Below, piece by piece: positions 53,960 through 62,515 of a DNA stretch of 64,000 nt. Each line of letters starts with the position of its first letter. Position 1 is the stretch's first letter. Source of the DNA: JBBIOU01 sp037443205 (GTDB lineage: Bacteria; Bacteroidota; Bacteroidia; Flavobacteriales_D; UBA2798); the NCBI GenBank assembly GCA_037443205.1, contig JBBIOU010000005.1, positions 1 to 64,000 of the forward strand, in the 5' to 3' direction. Position numbers and translations under genes: made by a program. The notes beneath the pieces were generated by a model, which saw only the letters and a program-made list of their open reading frames with translations, made no database searches and was not told the DNA's origin.

Positions 53960-55801
53960 TTACTCAACATTGATATCAAACATTAATTTAGCCTGAATAC
54001 ATTTTTTACCAAGGGTGTTTTTAATGTTTTTAAGTTCTTTTATCCATTTGGCATACTGAGCATTTAAGGCATGGTTTATAAAAGCATCTTCTCTGTCCGA
54101 TTCCATATCGGCAAATAATTGCTCCAGAAAATTTTTCTTTTCGGGCATGATAAGTAACTCATAATCTTTCAGTTTAGCGCGCTCAGCAGCATCTGCGATA
54201 GCGTCATTAAGTCCACCCAACTCGTCAACCAAACCTATTTGTAAAGCATCTGTACCACTCCAAACTCTGCCTTGCCCAATGCTATCAACTTTTTCTTTGC
54301 TCATGTTTCTGCCTGCTGCAACTTTGCTGATAAAATCATTGTAGATATCATCAACTCCTTTTTGTATGGTTTTGTATTCAAATTCATCCATGGGTCTGTT
54401 CAGAGAACCTATATCGCTGTGGGTATTGGTGCGCACGCGGTCAAAGGTAATACCCAATTTATTTTTAAACATACGTTGTGTATTGGGTAATACGCCAAAT
54501 ACCCCGATAGAGCCTGTGATGGTATTGGGTAATGCAAAAATTTTATCGGCTGCACAGGAAATATAATACCCCCCTGAGGCTGCCACGTTGCCCATAGATA
54601 CAACTACCGGTTTGGCTGCTTTGGCTAATATCACCTCACGCCAGATAACATCCGAAGCAAGTGCGCTTCCTCCGGGAGAATTAACCCTCATTACAATTGC
54701 TTTAACTGATGTATCGGTTCGGGCGTTTTTTATTTCTTCGGCCAGCCATTCTGAACCTATACTTTCTTTATCGGCCTTTCCGTCATTTATATCTCCTTCA
54801 GCAAATATCAAAGCTATAGCAGGTTTGTTTTTGTTTTTATTTTTTTGTTTTTTGGTTTTAAAAGCAAATTTTGGCCTGGCAATTCTTTTATCTTTATTAT
54901 ATTTACTAATGCTTACCAGATGCAGATCTTCATCCTTGTCAACGGCTACTTTTGATTTTAGCAATTCGTTTACCTCGTCTTTATATGCAATTTTTGTAAT
55001 CAGTTTATGCTCTAAGGCTGTTTGGGCATCGCGAATGGTGAGACTATCGGCTAATTCATTTAATTTTTCAACACTTATACTTCTGCTTTGCGACACGCCT
55101 TTTAACCAATGATTCCATAAAGCAAACAAATATTTTTGTGTTTGTTCTCTGTTGGCATCACTCATTTTATCGAGTATAAGCGGTTCTACGGCACTTTTAA
55201 ATTTGTTGTTGCTACCTCTAACGATGGTTACGTCCATTTCTAACTTTTCGAGGGCGCCTTTTAAAAACATTATTTCGGCTGTTAAACCTGTAAGTTGTAC
55301 TACTCCCTGGGGGTAAAGTATAATTTCGTCAGCCACACTGGCTAAATAATAAGCTTTGTGGGTATATATTTCACCATAGGCAATAATAAATTTACCCGAT
55401 TGTTTAAAATCTATCAGCGCATTTCTAATTTCTTCGATGCTTGCCATACCGGCCATGAAAAAAGACGGTTCATAAAAGATACCTTTGATTTTATCATCGG
55501 TTTTGGCTCGTTTAATTTGTGTTAAAATAGTATTCAAATCTGTTTTATCGTTTCCTAAGTTTTCGAAATCGAAATCAAAGTCGGCACCACGGTTATAATC
55601 TTTTAAAACTTCTTCTTCTAATTTAAGATGCAGGATAGAATTATCTTTTATATTTACTTCTTTATCTGATTGTTGGGCAATATCGTTAAATGCTCCGGCA
55701 ATGCCGGCAACCAACATAAAAACAAATACTACGATTAAAATTAAACCTACAATTAATGAGCCTAATGCCGATGCGCCCATCATTTTAAAAAATTCTTTCA
55801 T
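53960..55801 (-). CDS. sppA: Signal peptide peptidase SppA, 67K type
   Basis: 613 residues, the long two-domain form. One N-terminal membrane helix (about 10-35) is followed by tandem ClpP-like domains. The catalytic lysine is in the first half (VRGSNNKFKSAVEP) and the serine in the second (GNVAASGGYYISCAADKIFA). This split Ser-Lys dyad is the SppA 67K arrangement. The tetramer or octamer in the membrane degrades signal peptides after cleavage. Transcribed alone, with an exact -7 box 25 nt upstream. The region between its stop and the XRE/S24 gene (53786-53959) holds nothing I recognise. Confidence 0.96.
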   Translation of the reverse strand: MKEFFKMMGASALGSLIVGLILIVVFVFMLVAGIAGAFNDIAQQSDKEVNIKDNSILHLKLEEEVLKDYNRGADFDFDFENLGNDKTDLNTILTQIKRAKTDDKIKGIFYEPSFFMAGMASIEEIRNALIDFKQSGKFIIAYGEIYTHKAYYLASVADEIILYPQGVVQLTGLTAEIMFLKGALEKLEMDVTIVRGSNNKFKSAVEPLILDKMSDANREQTQKYLFALWNHWLKGVSQSRSISVEKLNELADSLTIRDAQTALEHKLITKIAYKDEVNELLKSKVAVDKDEDLHLVSISKYNKDKRIARPKFAFKTKKQKNKNKNKPAIALIFAEGDINDGKADKESIGSEWLAEEIKNARTDTSVKAIVMRVNSPGGSALASDVIWREVILAKAAKPVVVSMGNVAASGGYYISCAADKIFALPNTITGSIGVFGVLPNTQRMFKNKLGITFDRVRTNTHSDIGSLNRPMDEFEYKTIQKGVDDIYNDFISKVAAGRNMSKEKVDSIGQGRVWSGTDALQIGLVDELGGLNDAIADAAERAKLKDYELLIMPEKKNFLEQLFADMESDREDAFINHALNAQYAKWIKELKNIKNTLGKKCIQAKLMFDINVE

Positions 55802-55826
55802 AAAAAATATTTTAGATTTTGTAAAT

Positions 55827-55834
55827 CAAAGGTA
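55827..55834 (-). promoter_or_regulatory. -7 promoter box of sppA
   Basis: Exact TACCTTTG on the minus strand, 25 nt before the ATG at 55801. Confidence 0.5.
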
Positions 55835-55880
55835 TTTAATGTTTTTTCTGCTATATATTAAATTTATACGGAAGGTAATA

Positions 55881-55914
55881 TTGTCTTATCAGTGGAAAAG
55901 TTAAACTATATTTG
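55881..55914 (+). promoter_or_regulatory. Promoter of folK and the deoxynucleoside kinase gene, leaderless spacing
   Basis: TTG (55881-55883), 23-nt spacer, exact TATATTTG (55907-55914), then only AAAA before ATG 55919. Confidence 0.55.
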
Positions 55915-55918
55915 AAAA

Positions 55919-56404
55919 ATGAATGAGGTGGTACTGCTTTTAGGAAGTAATTTAGGCAACAGCAAGGTAATCATAGAAAAGGCTTGCGTAAAAATTTCGC
56001 AAAGCATTGGCAATATCACAGTGCAATCGTCTCTTTATCTTAGCGAGCCCTGGGGTTTTATACACGAAAATTATTTTTTAAATAAGGCCATACTTTGCCA
56101 AACAAGGATGAATGCAGCACAAATACTGGATGGTATTTTAAATATTGAAAAGGAGTTAGGCAGAGAAAGATTAAATAATGCTAAATATTCTGCCCGCACA
56201 ATTGATATTGACATTTTATTTTACAACGCTGATATAATTAACCTAGATAACTTACAGATACCGCACCCACGGCTTACCGAAAGAAGATTTGTTTTAGAGC
56301 CTCTCAACGAAATTATACCCGGGTTTATACATCCTGAAAAAAAACTTTCTATACAAAATTTGTTAAATATTTGCACTGATAAATCATTCGTAAAAAAATT
56401 ATAA
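55919..56404 (+). CDS. folK: 2-amino-4-hydroxy-6-hydroxymethyldihydropteridine pyrophosphokinase
   Basis: 161 residues, typical HPPK. It transfers pyrophosphate from ATP to 6-hydroxymethyl-dihydropterin in folate synthesis. Motifs are LLLGSNLGNSKVIIEKA at the start, SSLYLSEPWGF, NKAILCQT, LNIEKELGRER, and RTIDIDILFYNADI with LQIPHPRLTERRFVL. The last segments bind ATP/Mg and the pterin. The start codon lies 4 nt after its promoter box. The stop codon overlaps the next gene's ATG by 1 nt. Confidence 0.97.
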   Translation: MNEVVLLLGSNLGNSKVIIEKACVKISQSIGNITVQSSLYLSEPWGFIHENYFLNKAILCQTRMNAAQILDGILNIEKELGRERLNNAKYSARTIDIDILFYNADIINLDNLQIPHPRLTERRFVLEPLNEIIPGFIHPEKKLSIQNLLNICTDKSFVKKL

Positions 56405-57039
56405 TGCATTTTATTGCCATCGAAGGAAATATTGGTTCGGGTAAGACCACCCTGGTAAAACAAATTGCCCAACATACTGCTTCAAAAATTATATTGGAAG
56501 AATTTGAAGACAATCCGTTTTTACCTTTGTTTTACAAAAATCCATCGCGCTATGCTTTACAACTGGAGTTATTTTTTTTGGCCGAGCGCTACAAACAATT
56601 AAATTCACTCTTATCGAAACCCGAATTGTTTAACGAAATAATCATATCAGATTATTACATCGAAAAATCTTTGCTTTTTGCGCGCATCAATCTGGATGAA
56701 AACGAATATTCTCTCTTTACCTGCATTTATGAAGCCATGTTTAATCAGATGACCAAACCCGATTTACTTATATACCTGCATGTAGAAACAAGTGAATTGC
56801 TAAAAAACATTAAAGCGCGAAACAGAAGCTATGAACAAACTATTAAGGAAGAGTATTTGTTAAAAATTGAGCTATTATATAAGGATTATTTAACAAAGAA
56901 CAATAAATTTAAGAGCGTTATTATAGACTGCAGTAAAAGACACCTATATAATTTCCCTGATTATACAGCACGTATCATGGAAATAATTAATAACAGCTTA
57001 AAAGATGATTTTAACGGTAATAAATATATTTATCTGTAA
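56404..57039 (+). CDS. Deoxynucleoside kinase (dNK/dGK/dCK family)
   Basis: 211 residues. P-loop GNIGSGKTTLVKQ near residue 10; EEFEDNPFLPLFYKNPSRYALQLELFFLAERYKQ, with the conserved Glu and Gln around the nucleoside site; ISDYYIEKSLLFARINLDENEY, with the family's D-R/K-S motif; and LLIYLHVETSELLKNIKARNRSYEQ, holding the lid arginines. It phosphorylates deoxynucleosides for salvage. Which base it prefers is not clear. It overlaps folK by 1 nt, so the pair is co-translated. Confidence 0.93.
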   Translation: MHFIAIEGNIGSGKTTLVKQIAQHTASKIILEEFEDNPFLPLFYKNPSRYALQLELFFLAERYKQLNSLLSKPELFNEIIISDYYIEKSLLFARINLDENEYSLFTCIYEAMFNQMTKPDLLIYLHVETSELLKNIKARNRSYEQTIKEEYLLKIELLYKDYLTKNNKFKSVIIDCSKRHLYNFPDYTARIMEIINNSLKDDFNGNKYIYL

Positions 57040-57090
57040 ATCATCAACTTACAAACAATCTTATTTTTTATCCCATTTCGATATTATTTT

Positions 57091-57120
57091 TTGTTATTTA
57101 AACAGTTATGCCTAATATTG
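57091..57120 (+). promoter_or_regulatory. Promoter of the OmpA-like/TPR lipoprotein gene
   Basis: TTG (57091-57093), 19-nt spacer, TAATATTG (57113-57120) followed by CAGCC. The same -7 variant precedes rplS. Confidence 0.5.
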
Positions 57121-57148
57121 CAGCCTAAATTAAAAATAGCAGCATAAA

Positions 57149-58876
57149 ATGAAAAGAAAACAACTAACCCGATTATCAGTTGCAGCCATTTCAGTTATTT
57201 TACTTGTGCCTGCTTGTACTCTAATTAAAGACATTGAGTACAAAGTAGCTCAAAACCCACTTGAAATGCATGGCGACACAGTAACACTTACCATAAATGG
57301 TAAATTTCAGGAAAAAGGCTTACACAAAAAGGCCGTAGCCGAAGTTACTCCAGTACTTATAACTTCTAACGGAACTGAAAAACCCTTTAAAACAGAAACA
57401 TTTCAGGGCACCAAAGCTGCCGGAAACGGTAAAGTGATAGGTAAAGAAGGCGGTTCCTTCTCATATACTTCGCGCATACCATATACATCCGATATGGAAG
57501 TAGCGGAGGTAAAAGTAAAAGTGTTACCTAAAAAAGGAACCAAGGAGAAAAAACTGATTATTACCGATAAAATTGCAGATGCAACAATCATCACTCCATT
57601 GTTAGTGCAACCTGATGACAAGCCTATTATGGCTAAAGACCAGTTTGTGAGGGTTACATCACACACTGCCGGTATGGTAATTAATTATGCCAAAGACCGC
57701 TCAGAAGTTCGTCCGGGTGAACTGAAAGATGCCGATTATAAAAATTTTATAAAATGGGTTACTGAGGCGCTAAAAAACGATCGCATAGCATTTAAAAATA
57801 TTTCAATCCCTGCCTGGGCATCACCCGAAGGAGAAATAGATCGCAACAATAATTTGGCAAACGATCGTGCCAAATCTGCCATGAATGCTTTAAAAGCCGA
57901 ATTTAAAAAACTAAAATACGATAATGGAAATAACGATTCTTTCTATAATTTAGAAGGGAAAGGTGAAGACTGGGAAGGCTTTAAAACCGAGACCGAAAAA
58001 TCTGATCTGAAAGACAAAGAACTTATTCTTCGTGTATTGCAAATGTACTCGGGCGAGCAACGCGAAAAAGAAATTCGCAACATGGCTAAAACTTTCCAGG
58101 AACTTGAAAAGAAAATATTCCCTCTTTTAAGAAGATCGGTAATTACCTTGAACTATGACCTTACCGGAAAAACAGATGCTGAAATGCTGGAACTATCAAA
58201 AACCAAAGTTGATTCGTTAACTGCTGAGGAACTGTTCTTTACCGCTAACACTTTAGTTACCGATTTGAATGAAAAACTTCGTTTGTATCGCGAAGCTTCC
58301 CGTTTATTTCCTAAAGATTGGAGAGGCCCGAACAATTCAGGATACATTTTGATTTTACAAGGTAAAATAAACGAAGCTAAAGCCGAATTTGAAAAAGCCG
58401 CTGCCATCGAAAATAACGCTACGGTAAAAAATAATTTAGGTGTATGTGCCCGCTTGATGGGCGACCGCGATAAAGCTGCTAAACTTTATGCAGAAGCCGG
58501 TAGTGCCCCCGAAACTCAATACAACATGGGTATTATCAATATTCAACGCGGCAAATACGGAGAGGCGGTATCTCAATTAAACAATGCTAAAAACATTGAA
58601 CCTAAAAAAGGTACATTTAACCTGGCACTTGCTCAATTATTAAATGGAAATGCCAACGAAGCTAAAACCACCATCGAAAGTGCTGCCGATGGAGAAACAG
58701 CTGTTGCACATTATTTAAGAGCAATTATAGGTGCTCGCACAAACGATAAATCTTACATGATAAACAGCTTAAAAACAGCCATACAAAAAGACAGCAAGTT
58801 TAAAGAAAAAGCCGGCAAAGACCGTGAATTCTTAAAATATGCTACGGATGCTGATTTTACTGCTATCGTAAAATAA
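57149..58876 (+). CDS. TPR lipoprotein with an OmpA-like segment
   Basis: 575 residues. The signal ends at a lipobox cysteine, Cys23 (LVPACTL). An Ig-like beta domain (about 30-150) is followed by an OmpA-like segment (about 185-330) where ISIPAWASPEGEIDRNNNLANDRAKSAMNALK resembles the peptidoglycan-binding core. TPR repeats follow (about 370-560), such as GYILILQGKINEAKAEFEKAA and NMGIINIQRGKYGEAVSQLNNA. It probably sits on the outer membrane facing the periplasm and links proteins to peptidoglycan. Strong ribosomal-like codon order and a strong terminator suggest high expression. Specific function unknown. Confidence 0.85.
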   Translation: MKRKQLTRLSVAAISVILLVPACTLIKDIEYKVAQNPLEMHGDTVTLTINGKFQEKGLHKKAVAEVTPVLITSNGTEKPFKTETFQGTKAAGNGKVIGKEGGSFSYTSRIPYTSDMEVAEVKVKVLPKKGTKEKKLIITDKIADATIITPLLVQPDDKPIMAKDQFVRVTSHTAGMVINYAKDRSEVRPGELKDADYKNFIKWVTEALKNDRIAFKNISIPAWASPEGEIDRNNNLANDRAKSAMNALKAEFKKLKYDNGNNDSFYNLEGKGEDWEGFKTETEKSDLKDKELILRVLQMYSGEQREKEIRNMAKTFQELEKKIFPLLRRSVITLNYDLTGKTDAEMLELSKTKVDSLTAEELFFTANTLVTDLNEKLRLYREASRLFPKDWRGPNNSGYILILQGKINEAKAEFEKAAAIENNATVKNNLGVCARLMGDRDKAAKLYAEAGSAPETQYNMGIINIQRGKYGEAVSQLNNAKNIEPKKGTFNLALAQLLNGNANEAKTTIESAADGETAVAHYLRAIIGARTNDKSYMINSLKTAIQKDSKFKEKAGKDREFLKYATDADFTAIVK

Positions 58877-58902
58877 AATAAAGATAATACGATTTTTTTC
58901 TT

Positions 58903-58942
58903 CCCCCCTTCCGTAAATTGTGGAAGGGGGGTTTTTGTTTTA
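58903..58942 (+). terminator. Intrinsic terminator after the TPR lipoprotein gene
   Basis: 10-bp stem CCCCCCTTCC / GGAAGGGGGG with a 9-nt loop, then TTTTTGTTTT. The strongest hairpin terminator in the window. Confidence 0.9.
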
Positions 58943-58972
58943 ATCCGATAAAGTTATAGACTTATTGGGTAA

Positions 58973-59061
58973 AATTTCTAATACTGAATTTGGGTAATAG
59001 GCTTGCGAGAGCCACAGTTGCGGATAACCTAAATACCTCTCACTATCAAACAAACTCAGTA
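58973..59061 (+). repeat. Dispersed intergenic repeat, rearranged copy 3
   Basis: In the 234-bp gap after the terminator. AAATTTCTAATACTGAATTTGGG (58973-58995) matches the tail of copy 1 (reverse complement) with one change. GCGGATAACC (59021-59030) and an ACTCAGT end (59055-59061) match the middle of copy 2. The order of the two parts is swapped relative to copies 1 and 2, as if it spans the junction of two tandem units. A short stem, GGCT...AGCC (59001-59014), lies between them. Confidence 0.5.
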
Positions 59062-59110
59062 TAACAAAACAGTGTAAATATTTATTTTTTTTGTATATTG
59101 TGCTAAATTC

Positions 59111-59719
59111 ATGAGAAAATATATAGTAATTATATTGTTGAGTACTGCATCATTTCAGGCTAAAAGCCAGTTTATATACTTAGGATTTGCTCAATTATTT
59201 GTAGATGGAATATTATCCTGGCAGGAAGGCGGATATGAATATAAACACACCTGGTTTGGAAACGAAACTGCGCAAATACATGGTTTAAAAGGAGGATGGT
59301 TTTTAAATGATAATAGCACATCGCAAATTGGATTTTCATTGTATGTATCGTATGGAGAAATAAATAAAAAAATGCTTTATTACAGGCAAGATATTGCCAT
59401 GATTTATTCTACAATTTATTACGAACATACTTTTCGTTTATTAAAAAGAATGGATATCAATCCCTATCTGCATTTGGGATGGGGTATGGCTTACACCGAG
59501 GGTAATTCATTACCTCAACAAGCTGTTACATTTTCGCAATTATTATTAACTGAACCGGGTGTAAATTTTTACTTCAGAATATTTAATTGGTGTAAAATAG
59601 GTGGCGGTTTTAGTTATCGCAATACCTTTGGCAGCAGGCTGTATAATGCTAACGACCAACTATTAAGCGCCCCCAATATTAATCTTTCCATTAAATTCGG
59701 TAATTACAAAGAAGAATAA
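59111..59719 (+). CDS. Putative outer-membrane beta-barrel protein
   Basis: 202 residues with a signal peptide (1-19). The rest alternates hydrophobic and polar residues with many aromatics, for example GFSLYVSYGEINKK, DINPYLHLGWGMAYTEG, and a C-terminal strand INLSIKFGNY. This is the pattern of a small 8-stranded outer-membrane barrel. No named family is recognised. It stands alone. Its 3' end overlaps the convergent gene by 16 bp. Confidence 0.75.
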   Translation: MRKYIVIILLSTASFQAKSQFIYLGFAQLFVDGILSWQEGGYEYKHTWFGNETAQIHGLKGGWFLNDNSTSQIGFSLYVSYGEINKKMLYYRQDIAMIYSTIYYEHTFRLLKRMDINPYLHLGWGMAYTEGNSLPQQAVTFSQLLLTEPGVNFYFRIFNWCKIGGGFSYRNTFGSRLYNANDQLLSAPNINLSIKFGNYKEE

Positions 59720-61134
59720 TGCTTGTAACAAAGCTTATTCACCCACCCGATAAAATCAAAATACTCTAGTGTTTTGCGCAACAATTCATTTTTATTGATT
59801 TTCTGTTTCATCTCTTCTTGCATCAATTTTAAATATTCTACCTTTCTCTCGGGACGTTTTAATATTTTACCCATATAATTTAAAAAAATTTTTTCGAGCG
59901 GATGAAATCTTTTCTTTTTCTTTAAATAATTCTTTGTACTTATAATACTGTAAGGCAAAGTGTCAGTATCATTTTTTTCGAACTGTATAACTACGTTAAT
60001 AATTCTGGCAAAACAAAAAATATCTTCGCGATAATTATCATTTTTATCATTTAATATACGGTTTAAATATTCTCGCGATATTTTATAATTATTTTTTGAC
60101 AGATATACTAATGATAAGATGTAATTACTAAGCAACAACAAAATAGGGCTATTGTATTTCTTTGCATGTTCATTTAATTGTTTCTCGATTAGCAGTATTT
60201 TATTATACTGCCCCGACTCGTAGTAACAATTTAATTTAAGCATAAGGATATTGCTTTGTGTTTGTGTAATTAAATCTGTATCTTTAATAGTCATATCATC
60301 CAGTTTGTTGATATATTTTTCGGCTTGTACAAATTTCTTTTGCGACATGGTAATAACAGCCAGGTTATATACTACCGAAACGTACTCTTCTATATAATCA
60401 TTTAATAAATGAGGTTTTTTTAAAATGAGTCGTTCTTGCTTTTTAAGGTATTTTAGCGTTTCGGTTATGTTACCCAGCTCATAATTTATTAAAGCATGCG
60501 AATTATAAAACTTGAAAGCTGTATAAAAATCCTTAATAAAATTTTTACTACTTAGTAATTCGTTGTTTAAAAAATTTACAAACTCTTTTTGTTGAATTTT
60601 AGTTTTCGGATTATGGTTTTTTCTGCTCAAATACATGGCCTTACAAGTAATTAAACTGTAATTGGCCAGATTAAATAAACGCCCGGAAATATCGCGTAAC
60701 GTATAGCTTGTTTGTGCTATATGTTGCTGTATTTTATATATATCTTGTAGTTTCAGTAAATTATTTTCCATTTTTTTTAATGCAAAAAAATACAATGCAT
60801 AATTTTCGGTATAAACAGCATTCTTTAATGCTTTTTGAAATAATTTATCAGCTTGGTGGTAAAATTTTTTCTTGGATAAATATTCAGCCTGATAAATTAA
60901 CGAGATAATTTCAAAATCAGATTTGTTTTGACCGGAGTATTCGGCTAATAATTTTAAAATTTTACTTTGTAAATTATTTTTTATCAAAGACGGAATCGTA
61001 TCCACATCAATCGTACCTGTTGCAAGCTGTTTAAAATATTTCAACTTACCTGCTTCGTTTTTATAAACAGATAAATTTAAGGCCAGGTATCTTTTTTCAC
61101 CGGGCGTTAAATTTTTAATCAATTCATCAATCAT
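59704..61134 (-). CDS. Hypothetical helical-repeat protein
   Basis: 476 residues, Lys/Asn/Leu-rich and almost wholly helical, starting IDELIKNLTPGEKRYLALNLS. The helix pairs about every 35-40 residues look like degenerate TPRs. There is no signal peptide, so it is cytoplasmic. Similar helical-repeat proteins with this N-terminal segment occur in Bacteroidota, to my knowledge with no assigned function. Low GC even for this genome. It might act as a peptide-binding sensor as in RRNPP regulators, but no DNA-binding domain is present, so I leave it unnamed. Confidence 0.75.
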   Translation of the reverse strand: MIDELIKNLTPGEKRYLALNLSVYKNEAGKLKYFKQLATGTIDVDTIPSLIKNNLQSKILKLLAEYSGQNKSDFEIISLIYQAEYLSKKKFYHQADKLFQKALKNAVYTENYALYFFALKKMENNLLKLQDIYKIQQHIAQTSYTLRDISGRLFNLANYSLITCKAMYLSRKNHNPKTKIQQKEFVNFLNNELLSSKNFIKDFYTAFKFYNSHALINYELGNITETLKYLKKQERLILKKPHLLNDYIEEYVSVVYNLAVITMSQKKFVQAEKYINKLDDMTIKDTDLITQTQSNILMLKLNCYYESGQYNKILLIEKQLNEHAKKYNSPILLLLSNYILSLVYLSKNNYKISREYLNRILNDKNDNYREDIFCFARIINVVIQFEKNDTDTLPYSIISTKNYLKKKKRFHPLEKIFLNYMGKILKRPERKVEYLKLMQEEMKQKINKNELLRKTLEYFDFIGWVNKLCYKHYSSL

Positions 61135-61278
61135 TTTAAAAATAAATTTATAAACAAAAATAATAAATTAAATTATTTGAATATCAATAATTTATTATAA
61201 ATATTATATAAATTTAAAAATAAATATTTAATAAATTTTGCAATCGGATTTTTAAGCCGAATAAACGAAATTTGAACT

Positions 61279-62514
61279 ATGAAAATTAAGCACTTTGGCT
61301 TCGTTTTTATCATGTTGCTGAAATGTTTCTATACAAACACATTGGCACAAATTATTTATTCTCAAAATTTCAACGCACCAACAACTCTTGCCGGCAGTGG
61401 ATGGACAAATACAAATTTAACTACTCCCTGGGGTAATGGCAGTTATTTTGGGATAAGCAATATTTGGCAAGTAAATGATAATGAATCGGGCAGACCACCA
61501 GGAACATGCGGAGCAGCAGGTATGGGAAATCAATCTCTGCATATCGGAGCTACAGCCTTTGCCAGTGGTGCCGCATACCTTTCAAACGCTAACACCAATC
61601 GCAGAATAAGCTCGCCTAACATAAATTCAACCGGATATACCAATTTGCAACTAAGTTTTAATTTTATAGGCAATGGCTATTTAAGCACCGACAAAGCTTA
61701 CTTGCAATACAGTACCAATGGCGGCACAACCTGGAACAATGCCACCGGTGCCCCTACAAGTGCCACACCTGCCCTACCCGCAGGCAGCGACTTAAACAAC
61801 CTGAAATCTTCGCTCTGTTCGCCACAAGGCCGATGGACCAACATTACCTGGAATATGCCTGCAGCTTGTGGTAATATTCCCAATTTGCGTATTGCCTTTG
61901 TTTGGCAAAATAATTCAACAACAGGCACCAGTGCCCAAGACCCAAGTTTTGCCGTTGACGATATTACCATCACCAACATCTCTCCCTTACCGGTAGAATT
62001 AATAAATTTTTATGCTGAAACTTATAGCGATTTTAACTTATTAAGATGGACAACCGCTTCTGAAATTAATTTCAATTGCTTTGTAGTTGAAAAATCGGTT
62101 AACGGACAATGGTTTTATGTTTTAGACACCGTTAAATCTCAGCTAAACAGCAACCAAACAAATAATTATCTTTTTTACGATTATGAAACAAGTACTGCCG
62201 AATACAGTTATTACCGCTTAAAACAAATTGACCTAGACGGCACCATTAAATACTCTGAAATTATTGCAATTAAAAATGATTTTCCCGATGACTTTGAAAT
62301 TATCAACCACAACGATGGAATACAAATCATCAATAAGCAAAAAAAACCGGTTAATATCTATATTTACAATTTATTGGGTCAAAAATTATTTTCTTCAGAA
62401 ATAAATAATCAAAATTATTTCATAAATTTAAACCGCATTCATCAAATAATTGTTATTAATATTTGTGATGCAGTAAACAATAATGTTTTACTAAACAAAA
62501 AATGGTTTTACTAA
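61279..62514 (+). CDS. Secreted T9SS type A sorting domain protein with jelly-roll (MAM-like) domain
   Basis: 411 residues with a signal peptide (1-24). An N-terminal jelly-roll of about 210 residues begins YSQNFNAPTT and ends at DPSFAVDDITITNISPLPVEL. It is followed by the usual pre-sorting module (NLLRWTTASEINFNCF ... YYRLKQIDLDG) and a C-terminal domain of about 80 residues for the type IX system. The jelly-roll is the lectin/MAM-like fold seen in many adhesins and surface enzymes here. No catalytic site is recognised, so an adhesion or structural role is likely. The next gene is a paralogue, separated by a single base. Confidence 0.88.
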   Translation: MKIKHFGFVFIMLLKCFYTNTLAQIIYSQNFNAPTTLAGSGWTNTNLTTPWGNGSYFGISNIWQVNDNESGRPPGTCGAAGMGNQSLHIGATAFASGAAYLSNANTNRRISSPNINSTGYTNLQLSFNFIGNGYLSTDKAYLQYSTNGGTTWNNATGAPTSATPALPAGSDLNNLKSSLCSPQGRWTNITWNMPAACGNIPNLRIAFVWQNNSTTGTSAQDPSFAVDDITITNISPLPVELINFYAETYSDFNLLRWTTASEINFNCFVVEKSVNGQWFYVLDTVKSQLNSNQTNNYLFYDYETSTAEYSYYRLKQIDLDGTIKYSEIIAIKNDFPDDFEIINHNDGIQIINKQKKPVNIYIYNLLGQKLFSSEINNQNYFINLNRIHQIIVINICDAVNNNVLLNKKWFY

Positions 62515-62515
62515 G

